Made by a program: the position numbers and the translations under genes
Source: Saprospirales bacterium GYS_P2D
Lineage (GTDB): Bacteria; Bacteroidota; Bacteroidia; Chitinophagales; Saprospiraceae
Assembly: GCA_009833045.1 (NCBI GenBank)
Contig: WUUP01000002.1
Location: 595,427-659,426 of the forward strand
Direction of reading: 5' to 3'
Length of the DNA stretch: 64,000 nt
The notes under the pieces: generated by a model
What the model was told of the DNA's origin: nothing
What the model saw: only the letters and a program-made list of their open reading frames with translations
Databases searched by the model: none
Part shown: positions 47,253 through 56,012 of the stretch, in pieces
Numbering within the stretch: the first letter of the stretch is position 1
Layout: every line of letters starts with the position of its first letter

Positions 47253-47991
47253 TCATCTCATACCATCAGGAATAAGAAAAGTCATCGAGTCGTATACCAC
47301 AGAGATTAAAAAACTTAAAGAAAGGCCCATCATTATTGCTATTGATGGGCATTCTTCTTGTGGCAAATCGACACTGAGCAAAGATCTCGCACAGATCATA
47401 GGCTATCGACACATCGATACAGGAGCTATGTATCGAGCCGTCACACTCTATCTACTCCGTCAGGAGATACCACTATCAGACCCTACTCAAGTGGCCGGAG
47501 CACTCAATGATATTCGTATCGATTTTCAGCGTATCAATGGTGCGAATCATACCTTTCTCAATGATGAGGATGTAGAAAAACACATCCGAGGTCTCGAAGT
47601 ATCAAGTCATGTGAGTGAAGTCGCTGCCATATCGGCTGTAAGACGCTTTCTCGTAGAGCAGCAGCGTGTCATAGGGCAGCAGAAGTCCATAGTCATGGAC
47701 GGTAGAGATATTGGATCAGTGGTCTTCCCTGAGGCTGAGCTGAAGATATTTATGACTGCAGATGTCGATGTACGCACTCAGCGCAGATACGAAGAGATGA
47801 TCGCAAAAGGCTCTAAAGAGTCATATGATACTATCAAAGCGAATCTACTTCACAGAGATCACATAGACTCTACTCGCTCAGACTCTCCTCTCCTACAGGC
47901 TGATGACGCTATAGTCATCGACTCTTCTACCCTCTCTCGTCAAGATCAGCTCAATAAAGCTATCGAGCTCGCAGTGAAAGCTGTAGGCTGA
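47236..47991 (+). CDS. cmk: (d)CMP kinase
   Basis: A 251-residue kinase converting (d)CMP to (d)CDP. P-loop IAIDGHSSCGKSTLSKDLA, DTGAMYRAVTLYLL, VMDGRDIGSVVFPEAELKIF, then the lid and C-terminal segment. About 30 residues precede the P-loop; no later start fits, so the ATG at 47236 (or 47242) is used. It overlaps the DUF2795 gene by 17 bases. In this pair both genes support basic nucleotide metabolism. Confidence 0.93.
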   Translation: MKMNINHLIPSGIRKVIESYTTEIKKLKERPIIIAIDGHSSCGKSTLSKDLAQIIGYRHIDTGAMYRAVTLYLLRQEIPLSDPTQVAGALNDIRIDFQRINGANHTFLNDEDVEKHIRGLEVSSHVSEVAAISAVRRFLVEQQRVIGQQKSIVMDGRDIGSVVFPEAELKIFMTADVDVRTQRRYEEMIAKGSKESYDTIKANLLHRDHIDSTRSDSPLLQADDAIVIDSSTLSRQDQLNKAIELAVKAVG

Positions 47992-48064
47992 AAACATATC
48001 ACCTGATAGCACAAAAAACAGTTCTACCATTGCTTGTGGTTCACATATATGTTAACTTTACTAA

Positions 48065-48409
48065 GTGGATCAGCAGAGGATAATAGAATTTTATAAAAAG
48101 TACTTTATTGAGTTCTATCTCGACCTCCCTGCACAAGTACAGCTTAAATACGATCATGTGTTTGTAGTAATTAAGCAAGCAGATAAAATTCCTATCAAAT
48201 TCTTTAAAAAACTAACAGGCACAAAAAATCTATATGAAATCAGAGTAGAATCTAATTCTAATATCTACCGAACGTTCTGCAGTCTTGAGCCTGATCGTAT
48301 CGTAGTACTTTTCAACTCTTTTCAAAAAAAGAGCAATAAGACACCTAAATCCGAAGTAAAGAAAGCCTTAGAAATCCAAAAAGAATACCATGCAAAAAGA
48401 GAAAAATAA
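48065..48409 (+). CDS. HigB/RelE-like toxin of a type II toxin-antitoxin system
   Basis: A 114-residue protein of the RelE/HigB fold: IPIKFFKKLTGTKNLYEIRV, then IYRTFCSLEPDRIVVLFNSF and a KKSNKTPKSEVKKAL helix, as in Gp49-like HigB toxins. It starts at GTG; the codon just before is TAA (48062-48064), and no ATG follows in the N-terminal half. It overlaps the antitoxin gene by 20 bases. Toxin-first order is the HigBA arrangement. Codon use is like its neighbours; no mobile element beside it. Confidence 0.82.
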   Translation: MDQQRIIEFYKKYFIEFYLDLPAQVQLKYDHVFVVIKQADKIPIKFFKKLTGTKNLYEIRVESNSNIYRTFCSLEPDRIVVLFNSFQKKSNKTPKSEVKKALEIQKEYHAKREK

Positions 48410-48710
48410 TCATATCGAGAACGCTTCAAACTTTGAAGAATTACTCAATGCAAAGTACGGAGAGAGAGGGGCTCCAAGTCGAAATCAATTTGAAGAGAGT
48501 GCGCAAAGATTTTACATCAGTGAAATGCTAAAGCAAGCCAGAGTAGAAGCAAAAATGACTCAAAGTGAGTTAGCAGATAAGATCGGAACTCAGAAAAGCT
48601 ATATTTCCAAACTTGAGAATGGAAAAGGGAATATCACAATTGAGACGCTTATTAAAATATTCGAAACTGGACTAAACAGAAAAGTAGCAATCACTATCAC
48701 TCCCGCTTAA
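48390..48710 (+). CDS. HigA/XRE-type antitoxin
   Basis: A 106-residue antitoxin with a helix-turn-helix of the XRE type at about 50-100 (EAKMTQSELADKIGTQKSYI, then SKLENGKGNITIETLIKIF). It overlaps the toxin gene by 20 bases and the stop of the next, convergent gene by 4 bases (TTAA, 48707-48710). It should bind and neutralise the toxin and repress the pair. Confidence 0.85.
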   Translation: MQKEKNNHIENASNFEELLNAKYGERGAPSRNQFEESAQRFYISEMLKQARVEAKMTQSELADKIGTQKSYISKLENGKGNITIETLIKIFETGLNRKVAITITPA

Positions 48711-51700
48711 TTTATCACAGTAATATTTCCTTTAAATAATTTTGACTGTCCATCCACAGCCGTAGTCACCTTGCAGACGTATACATATACTCCAGGAGCT
48801 ACCAGCTGTCCATCTCGATATCCATCCCAAAGGGGTATATTAAATCTTCCTGCGGGAGATATAGACTCATGGACCAATCCTCCCCATCGATCATATATCC
48901 TGAATTCATCTATTCCTATCACTTCATTAGGAAGTGAGACTCGGAGGCTACCATTAGCCCCTGCATCTCCAGCTACGAGCGCATTGGGGATATACATATC
49001 CACATTATCTAGGGTAAATCGTGCATCGATATAGGCGGTATCTATCGCTTCACAGCCATTAGCCGTGAAAGCCTGCAGTATGACCTCTAAATCCTGAGTG
49101 ACTGTAGTCATATACCCGTCTAAAGAGGCGTCTGTATTAGCTCCATTAACAAACCAGCCAAAATCAGCGATATCTCCTACTATGGTAGGCACTATAGCAA
49201 CCTGATCATCTACTGGGATTACCTGGTCTGGACCTAAATCGAGATCAATTTCTTCTCCTGCATCAATCGATATAGTGGTATCCAGTGTACAATTTGAAGC
49301 ATCTATCACTTCGAGGATATACTCTCCGCCCCTCAGGTCCGATAGCATACCCATAGGAGCAGCTACTCCATCAAATGCATATGTGATAGGCTCTACCCCT
49401 CCGAGCGTACTCAGCACGGTGATACTGCCATCTCCCGTACCGACACAGCTCTCATCCATGGCATCTACCTCTACACCGAGTAGCGGATTTGCCGTAAGGC
49501 TGATAGACACCTGATCGGTAGCTGTACAGCCATTATCGAGAGAAGTCACCATCAGCGTGATATCACCAATCACTGATGCGCTAAAGCTTTCCTCCAATGA
49601 TAGCTCATCTCCCTCTAAGCTCCAAGAGTATATGAGCTCAGATGCTGTCTCACTATTAGAGATAAATGATATATCCGTTGGGGTACAGACCGTAGTATCA
49701 GCTGTCAAAATCTCTATGTCTGGTGCGAGAGTATCGATGGAAATCGATATGTTTTGAGTAGTGGCACAGCCATTTTCTCCCTCAAGATAGGCCTGCTGTA
49801 GATCAGTATCCGTGATCACATAGCTATCCTGAAAGAGTGTGTCTCCTGACGATACTATGAATCCTACCCTGCTCAAGCCTGCGGGATCTATAGTAATGGT
49901 ATCGCTCGACTGACTACAGTCGAGTTGATATTCATTATCTACGGTCAGTGATGGACTATTATCATTTTGACTGATCTCCCAAGTCCCTTGCACAGAGCAT
50001 CCATTAGCTCCATCGATGATGTACTCCAGCGTATCCCCCATACTGACTACTATATCAGCTGCCTGAGTAGTATCGCCACCTACTATCCATGATATGGTCG
50101 CATCAGGGTCAGATAGTATAAATACCTCAGCCGTCGGATCAAGACAAGTAATCGACGTATCACCCGATATCACCTCCATAGGATCATCTCTATCAGAGGC
50201 TACGCTGTAGATCCCGTCTACTGTACAAAATGTCCTCCTATGAGTACCTACAAATCGATACTCTGCAGAGTCCATGACAACTGGAAAAGGATCATTACTT
50301 CCAGTGATATTGCCCCCTATCCACTCTATATCATATATGGATGTATCCAATGTAGTACTGAGCTGGACTGTCTCATCATCACAGGTCACTATAGCTGACT
50401 GATCAGTGATACTGAGCTCTGCCCGCTCATCGATGACCATCGTTTCATAGCTTTCACTACAGCCATTTTCAAAATTGAAAATATACTGATATTGTCCACC
50501 GCCTGTGATCACTGGATCTCCAGCTATCAGCTCAAATGGTGGACCGTCTATACTCTGGCTGATCACGTATTCCGTCTCTGGCACTACATTCAGCTCCAGC
50601 TGTATCTCATCAGCGAGACATGTCATGAATGTATCGGTAGGTATCCCACTGATCAATGGTATCAAAGTATCAGCAGGTACAGAGAAAGATATCGTCGTAT
50701 CACAAGTATTCTCTGCTGTCAGGGTCAATGAGTAGTCCCCAGGTGTAGCGACTTGGATCATCGTATTGTTACTCAGTTCTACACCATCCGCATCTTGCCA
50801 AGAGTATATCACATTGGGGCTCACCTCCTCTGAGAGTATATCTACCTGTGTCTTGACACAAGTAATCGTGTCTACTATGACTCCTCCTGATGGCGCTATC
50901 AAGTCTGCATAGATCTCTATCGTATCTCTTGACATACAGTCACCATCACCTTCGAGTAGGACTTGGTATTGACCTGGAGCTGATACTGATAGCTCCATAT
51001 CATCACTGAGCGTCTCCCCATCAAAAGTCATCCACGTAGTAGCATTGACCATGAAGTCGGTAGACCAAGTCAAGGTTGACATCGTCTGAGTACAATCGAG
51101 GGTATCTATAGTAGCACTGATCTCAGCATCTACCTCATCTGCTTGATTGATGACGACTACGCTCACACTGTCAAGACAGTTAGCATCTTGGAGTACCAGT
51201 GAATAGATCCCCGGCTCTGTCACCGTGACTGCTGTAGTCATAGAGATGACCATCCCAGCCTCATCCTTCCAGGAGATCATGGTAGAGTCATTGACTGCTG
51301 AGCCGCTCCCATCGAGGAGGATCGACTGCACACCACAGCCCATAGTAGAGGTATCTGGCGCTACGGCCATGATGTTACTCGACTGGATGATATTGAGCTG
51401 GAGAGGATCGGTGATATCGACACAGAGCTCACCACCACGCATCCTGATGAGATCCAATATAGATGCTCTATTGAGCGCTCTTATTCTATTTCTAAATTCT
51501 GTTTCTTGCTCACTGAGCACTGTGACGACATATGACTCATAGCTACCCTCGATACGAGGCAGCTCGTCCTGAGCGAACAAGGCATTACCGCTGAAGCTCA
51601 ACAATATATCGGTATATAAGGCTGGATCAGACTGACCTATATTGTAAATAGATTCTAATTCAAAATTGACTCCCTCGCATATGTCTACAGTATCCGATAC

Positions 51701-52357
51701 GAATGTCCCTGCGTCAGCTTCACAGGTATTGCAAGTGAGATTATCATCACAAAAAATCAACTCAATACTCCCAAATGAAGAAGGATCGACATTGCCCAGA
51801 AACTGATCTATGATCACCAACTCCCAGATACCATTGACATTACCCTGTCCAAACTGATCGTCTAAATCCCCTGAAAATGGGTGATAGGTACCACCATAAG
51901 CATTCACAGAGCCCCAGTCAGGGTCTTGATTGTCCCAGCGAGAACCCATACCACCGTCGGGGGCAGTTGGCTCTGAAGATGGCACGAATGATATATCATG
52001 GGGCACACCAAAAAGCTTGACTCCATCGCTATCCTCTACTGCGGGGCCTACTAAGATAACCTGCTGACCATCAGGACCGTAAAGAGTCATATTGAGGTCA
52101 CTCACATCGCCATGAATAAACTCCAGATTCACTCCACAGACACCCTGGCCTGGTAGTGCCAGCTGATCGAGTGCGGCATCCTCGACCAGATATCTGAGTG
52201 ATATCTCATCTATCGGCTCCACCGATATCCTCTCACCATGTAGCGTAGAGATCGTGCACTGACTATATCCATCAGTCGTCATCGATGCCATCATCCCGAG
52301 TAGGCAGATCATCGATAATAACCGTTTTCTGTATATTAATCCAAGTCGTATATCCAT
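48707..52357 (-). CDS. very large secreted protein with P-domain and T9SS type B C-terminal domain
   Basis: A 1216-residue secreted protein. Signal peptide (SMICLLGMMASMTTDGYSQ), then an N-terminal domain of the proprotein-convertase P type (about 50-205; LEFIHGDVSDLNMTLYGPDG, then GIWELVIIDQ). The middle (about 210-1100) is a run of Cys-containing Ig/SprB-like segments with repeating patterns such as GCSVQGTWEISQND, GCATTQNISISIDTLAP and CTATDQVSISLTANP; a SprB-type motif GVEPITYAFDGVAAPM appears near 1000. The last ~95 residues are a CHU_C-type sorting domain (MYIPNALVAGDAGANGS, IYDRWGGLVHES, QLVAPGVYVYVCKV). It is probably a surface adhesin exported by the type IX system. No protease domain is visible. 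Confidence 0.9.
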   Translation of the reverse strand: MDIRLGLIYRKRLLSMICLLGMMASMTTDGYSQCTISTLHGERISVEPIDEISLRYLVEDAALDQLALPGQGVCGVNLEFIHGDVSDLNMTLYGPDGQQVILVGPAVEDSDGVKLFGVPHDISFVPSSEPTAPDGGMGSRWDNQDPDWGSVNAYGGTYHPFSGDLDDQFGQGNVNGIWELVIIDQFLGNVDPSSFGSIELIFCDDNLTCNTCEADAGTFVSDTVDICEGVNFELESIYNIGQSDPALYTDILLSFSGNALFAQDELPRIEGSYESYVVTVLSEQETEFRNRIRALNRASILDLIRMRGGELCVDITDPLQLNIIQSSNIMAVAPDTSTMGCGVQSILLDGSGSAVNDSTMISWKDEAGMVISMTTAVTVTEPGIYSLVLQDANCLDSVSVVVINQADEVDAEISATIDTLDCTQTMSTLTWSTDFMVNATTWMTFDGETLSDDMELSVSAPGQYQVLLEGDGDCMSRDTIEIYADLIAPSGGVIVDTITCVKTQVDILSEEVSPNVIYSWQDADGVELSNNTMIQVATPGDYSLTLTAENTCDTTISFSVPADTLIPLISGIPTDTFMTCLADEIQLELNVVPETEYVISQSIDGPPFELIAGDPVITGGGQYQYIFNFENGCSESYETMVIDERAELSITDQSAIVTCDDETVQLSTTLDTSIYDIEWIGGNITGSNDPFPVVMDSAEYRFVGTHRRTFCTVDGIYSVASDRDDPMEVISGDTSITCLDPTAEVFILSDPDATISWIVGGDTTQAADIVVSMGDTLEYIIDGANGCSVQGTWEISQNDNSPSLTVDNEYQLDCSQSSDTITIDPAGLSRVGFIVSSGDTLFQDSYVITDTDLQQAYLEGENGCATTQNISISIDTLAPDIEILTADTTVCTPTDISFISNSETASELIYSWSLEGDELSLEESFSASVIGDITLMVTSLDNGCTATDQVSISLTANPLLGVEVDAMDESCVGTGDGSITVLSTLGGVEPITYAFDGVAAPMGMLSDLRGGEYILEVIDASNCTLDTTISIDAGEEIDLDLGPDQVIPVDDQVAIVPTIVGDIADFGWFVNGANTDASLDGYMTTVTQDLEVILQAFTANGCEAIDTAYIDARFTLDNVDMYIPNALVAGDAGANGSLRVSLPNEVIGIDEFRIYDRWGGLVHESISPAGRFNIPLWDGYRDGQLVAPGVYVYVCKVTTAVDGQSKLFKGNITVIN

Positions 52358-52405
52358 AAGTCAAGAGAAGAACGCAAATCCTCGAGAAATAGTAGCTCGA
52401 AGATG

Positions 52406-52413
52406 TATCTTTG
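52406..52413 (+). promoter_or_regulatory. -7 promoter box (TATCTTTG) for the beta-barrel gene
   Basis: TATCTTTG matches TAnnTTTG, 101 bases before the ATG at 52514. It sits in the divergent gap next to the 1216-residue protein gene; no -33 box at consensus spacing. Confidence 0.5.
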
Positions 52414-52513
52414 TTAAATGATTCATAATAAATGGACCTGCGTAGGTACAAAAACAGAATCTACCGTTTATACTGGTATACACTTAAGACGTAAAATATC
52501 TAAGACATCCCCC

Positions 52514-53077
52514 ATGAGTAATAAATACATATATAGCTTTTTCATCGCCGTTTTTTTGACCCTCACGGTAATGCCTGAGCTCTCTGCTCAGCGTAGACGC
52601 ACCAGCACACGTGAGTCTTCTCGACGTGTAGTTGACGACAGCAAGCTCGCAGAGCAGTGGCTCGCTATATCACTGGGTAATATTCAGTTTGGTCAAGGAT
52701 TCAGCCTTTCAGGAAAGTTTTCCTATGGATTCGAGTTTGAAGATCGATTTTCAGTGGGGGGGTATGGAAAGATCTTTTATGATTTTATCAATCAGTTTTC
52801 GCCGACACCAGATATCAGCCTCTTGACATATGGCGCAGGTGCCTTTGCCCGAGTGAAAGTAGTCGAAGAATTTTATGTGATAGGAGAATACGGTATCAAT
52901 AGCTTTGATCAAAATAACAATCCACGGATCAATGTATGGTCACCCGCTGTAGGTGCTGGATACAAGTCAGGTATCGGCGACTGGAGCTATGGACTACACG
53001 TCTTATTCCCATTTGACGATATCGCCCGAGACTATCTCAATCTCGAGTACTGGATAGACTTCAACTATAAGTTTTAA
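52514..53077 (+). CDS. outer-membrane beta-barrel protein
   Basis: A 187-residue protein with signal peptide (MSNKYIYSFFIAVFLTLTVM, cleavage near LSAQ), a basic linker RRRTSTRESSRR and alternating aromatic beta-strands (FGQGFSLSGKFSYGFEFEDR, VGAGYKSGIGDWSYGLH) ending in F. Strand pattern and C-terminal phenylalanine fit an eight-strand porin-like barrel. The frame runs back to 52418, but ATG at 52514 starts the signal peptide. Its last 4 bases overlap the NUDIX gene. Confidence 0.83.
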   Translation: MSNKYIYSFFIAVFLTLTVMPELSAQRRRTSTRESSRRVVDDSKLAEQWLAISLGNIQFGQGFSLSGKFSYGFEFEDRFSVGGYGKIFYDFINQFSPTPDISLLTYGAGAFARVKVVEEFYVIGEYGINSFDQNNNPRINVWSPAVGAGYKSGIGDWSYGLHVLFPFDDIARDYLNLEYWIDFNYKF

Positions 53078-53586
53078 CTAAAAGGTCGCATCTCTGCCTC
53101 GATACCTCGAGTCAGTAAGAAGTCTCTAAGGGCGTATCCAGTGCCTGCGGGCCAATATTTCACCTTGCTAAATGGCACTATCTTGTAGTCATCGAGCTCG
53201 GGATCTAAAGTGATGGGGTCTTGTTTGGTCTTGATATGATAAGCGATGATGAGCTGGTTCATCCTTTTGAATGTATACATACCTACCATACTCATGAGCT
53301 CCCCATCGAGATTTAGTTCTTCTTTGACCTCTCGGAGTACGCACTCATCGGGATGCTCTCCTTTTTCGAGAAAGCCCGTGATCAGCCCATACCATCCTGG
53401 AGGCCATGCAGCATTGTGAGCTAATATCACCTGATCCTCTCCATACTCTACGATGGCCGCCACTACTGGCGTAGGATTGTCATACTGGATATAGCTACAG
53501 CTATCACTCTGGCAGTGATTGTACCCATCTGGGGCCATTGCCATATCAGACTTACACTTAGGACAATAGGTGAACGAGGTAGACAT
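53074..53586 (-). CDS. NUDIX hydrolase with N-terminal zinc ribbon
   Basis: A 170-residue protein. A zinc ribbon (YCPKCKSDMAMA, then HCQSDSC) is followed by the NUDIX box: GFLEKGEHPDECVLREVKEE fits G-x5-E-x7-RE-V-x-EE. The layout resembles NudC-type NADH pyrophosphatases, but substrate is not shown. The frame is open to 53613; ATG at 53586 is preferred. Ends 4 bases into the barrel gene. Confidence 0.88.
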   Translation of the reverse strand: MSTSFTYCPKCKSDMAMAPDGYNHCQSDSCSYIQYDNPTPVVAAIVEYGEDQVILAHNAAWPPGWYGLITGFLEKGEHPDECVLREVKEELNLDGELMSMVGMYTFKRMNQLIIAYHIKTKQDPITLDPELDDYKIVPFSKVKYWPAGTGYALRDFLLTRGIEAEMRPFS

Positions 53587-53628
53587 ATATTGGAATTTTT
53601 TCTTATTAATCAAATGTAATAAAAAGCA

Positions 53629-54726
53629 TCACATAGACACTGAGCCCTCCGTATCAGCTACGAATCCAGCCCAATTAGCCATGTAATCGACGAATACATC
53701 ACTCAAACCCTCCGATCGCAGATACTCTCTCGATACAGGAAGAGCGATCGGCTCAAACTCTGGATCCTCAATGACTCTGACAGGAAAATCATGATGCAAA
53801 ATCGCAGCACGACCGACAGTGACAAAATCAACTCTGGCGTCTATTATCTGCTGCACTTCTTGGGCAGTACGAATCTTGCCCGCTACTGTGAGTCGGACAT
53901 CTCCCCAATATAAGTCTGTGAAATGTGCTAAAAGGGATTTATCAGCATGCACCTTTTCTTCAGGATCTTTAAAAGAATCCCAGAGTGATATATCGAGGAA
54001 GTCTACCTGCCCTGTGTCGATAAGTCTCTGAGAGAGCTCTTTCACCTCGCTGAGTAGCATACCAAAACGCTCTGGTGATAATCTGACACCCAGTAAGAAA
54101 TCCTGACCGCATCGCTCCCGTATCCCATCGACAATCTCAAAAAGCAGTCGACTTCTATTCTCCAAGAAGCCTCCATATTCATCACTGCGCTGATTGATCT
54201 CCGGACTGATGAACTGAGCTATGATATAGCCGTGAGCACCATGCAGCTCTACCCCATCATAGCCCGCAGTTTTTGCTCTTACTGCTGCCGCTATAAAATC
54301 ATCTCTCAATGCCTTCACCTCTTCCAAAGAAAGTCCTCGGGCTCCTTTTCTTTCTATAGGTGATGCCGATACTGGTGCCTCTCCTGTTAGTGCTGACAAT
54401 GCTCGCATCCCTCCATGAAAAAGCTGAATCACGGCTAAACTACCCTCTGCCTTGATACCAGCAGCGAGTCTCCGATGTCCAGCTATATGTCTATCATCAT
54501 ATATCCCCAGCTCCCCTAGGAATCCCTGTCCATTAGTCTGTACATGAGAGGCGCATGTGAGTACTATGCCAAACTGCCCTTTTGCTCGCATAGTCAGCCA
54601 GTGATACTCCTCATCTGAAAGTGTTCCATCGGGATGGGACTGCGTATTAGTCAGAGGGGCCAGCATGAAGCGATTTTTCATCTCGTGACCTGATTTGAAT
54701 TTGACTTTATCTTGCGGTCGACTCAT
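53629..54726 (-). CDS. NADH:flavin oxidoreductase (Old Yellow Enzyme family)
   Basis: A 365-residue TIM-barrel flavoenzyme. RFMLAPLTNTQSHPDGTL, VIQLFHGGMRALS, GVELHGAHGYIIAQFISPEI with the following NQRSDEYGG, and VTVGRAAILHHDFPVRV are the FMN and substrate-binding segments. OYE enzymes reduce activated double bonds; the substrate is unknown. It follows upstream of the NUDIX gene by 42 bases on the same strand. Confidence 0.92.
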   Translation of the reverse strand: MSRPQDKVKFKSGHEMKNRFMLAPLTNTQSHPDGTLSDEEYHWLTMRAKGQFGIVLTCASHVQTNGQGFLGELGIYDDRHIAGHRRLAAGIKAEGSLAVIQLFHGGMRALSALTGEAPVSASPIERKGARGLSLEEVKALRDDFIAAAVRAKTAGYDGVELHGAHGYIIAQFISPEINQRSDEYGGFLENRSRLLFEIVDGIRERCGQDFLLGVRLSPERFGMLLSEVKELSQRLIDTGQVDFLDISLWDSFKDPEEKVHADKSLLAHFTDLYWGDVRLTVAGKIRTAQEVQQIIDARVDFVTVGRAAILHHDFPVRVIEDPEFEPIALPVSREYLRSEGLSDVFVDYMANWAGFVADTEGSVSM

Positions 54727-54843
54727 TTTCTATTCTTTGTTAAGATGGATTTTAACTCACAAATTAGCCATATTGATCATGTCAGGTAATCATGATAATT
54801 GGCTATAGCCAAATCGTGCAGCATAAACAGTATCTTGTAGCTG

Positions 54844-55311
54844 ATGAATCAAGATCTACATATACGACCTGCGACCTCCGCTGACCTCGAGATATTAGAA
54901 GAGTTTCAGCAAGGAGTGATCGCCTACGAGCGCACTTTTGCTCCCAATCTCAAGCCTGACCCCATCCAATACTATGATCCACGATCATTCATGGATAGTG
55001 AGGATGCAATACTATTAATCGGCGAGATCGGTGATCAAGTCGTGGGCTGTGGCTATGCAGATATCCGTCAGAATAGTGACTACAAACTGCATGAACTTTA
55101 TGCCTATCTGGGATTCATGTACGTACTACCATCACATCGTGGGCAAGGAATCAATGGTCAAATACTCCAGAGCCTGATAGACTGGTCGAGAGAAAAAGGA
55201 ATAAAAGAAATACAGCTCGAAGTATATAGCGAAAACAAAAGTGCCATCAAAGCCTATGCTAAGAAAGGATTCAAGCCATTCATTCAGAATATGATCCTGT
55301 CCGTAGAATAG
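54844..55311 (+). CDS. GNAT family N-acetyltransferase
   Basis: A 155-residue acetyltransferase. IRPATSADLEILEEFQQGV starts the fold; the acetyl-CoA loop FMYVLPSHRGQGINGQILQS and LEVYSENKSAIKAYAKKGF are clear. Substrate unknown. It sits 2 bases before the CPBP gene and shares its strand. Confidence 0.9.
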   Translation: MNQDLHIRPATSADLEILEEFQQGVIAYERTFAPNLKPDPIQYYDPRSFMDSEDAILLIGEIGDQVVGCGYADIRQNSDYKLHELYAYLGFMYVLPSHRGQGINGQILQSLIDWSREKGIKEIQLEVYSENKSAIKAYAKKGFKPFIQNMILSVE

Positions 55312-55313
55312 TC

Positions 55314-56009
55314 ATGATAGGTATCCTCGTCATCTTGATCATATCTTGGTTTTTGCTTCATTTCTTAACGCAGGACAGCATCATCGTCCTCTGTCCACCT
55401 CCTTATGAGCTAAGACTACGAGAGCTGACTATCGGCATCATCGTAGCTGCCGTACTCTGCTCCATAGTCCAATATCTGGATGCTTGGCAGCGATCGAGTA
55501 GCTGGATGCTTGCTGAATCTTACGATTTTAGCACTTTTGCAGGCTCTCTATGGTGGGACTTTAGATCCGTACTGACAGAGGAGCTCATATTCAGAGGAGC
55601 GCTATTATACATTCTGATCAAGAGATGTGGCACACCAAAAGCCCTATGGATCTCGGCTATCGCATTTGGCATCTATCATTGGTTTTCCTATGGTGTGTTT
55701 GGCCAGCTGGTGCCCATGATCCTCGTATTCATCGGTACAGGGATCATGGGCTACGGATGGGCGCTGGCTTTCGCCAAAACTAAATCTATCATACTGCCAC
55801 TGGGGCTCCACTTTGGGTGGAATCTGTGTCACAACACATTCTTTGGCAAAGGGCCACTGGGTACTGGTATTTTGTTTTCACCTGCAGGAAAAACATTAGG
55901 TGACTGGGCATCTTTGATTAACTTTTTAATCGGGATGGTCATCGCTCCTATCATTATCTGGCTCTTCGTCCGATATGGCGTGAAGAGCCAAAAAGTAGAA
56001 TCTCAGTGA
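55314..56009 (+). CDS. CPBP family intramembrane metalloprotease
   Basis: A 231-residue membrane protein with about six helices. The catalytic motif is TEELIFRGAL (E89, E90, R94), followed by FGIYHWFSYGVFGQL and LHFGWNLCHNT with the other histidines. CPBP/Abi proteases act inside the membrane. It follows the GNAT gene by 2 bases and ends 3 bases from the convergent dehydrogenase gene. Confidence 0.9.
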   Translation: MIGILVILIISWFLLHFLTQDSIIVLCPPPYELRLRELTIGIIVAAVLCSIVQYLDAWQRSSSWMLAESYDFSTFAGSLWWDFRSVLTEELIFRGALLYILIKRCGTPKALWISAIAFGIYHWFSYGVFGQLVPMILVFIGTGIMGYGWALAFAKTKSIILPLGLHFGWNLCHNTFFGKGPLGTGILFSPAGKTLGDWASLINFLIGMVIAPIIIWLFVRYGVKSQKVESQ

Positions 56010-56012
56010 CTA

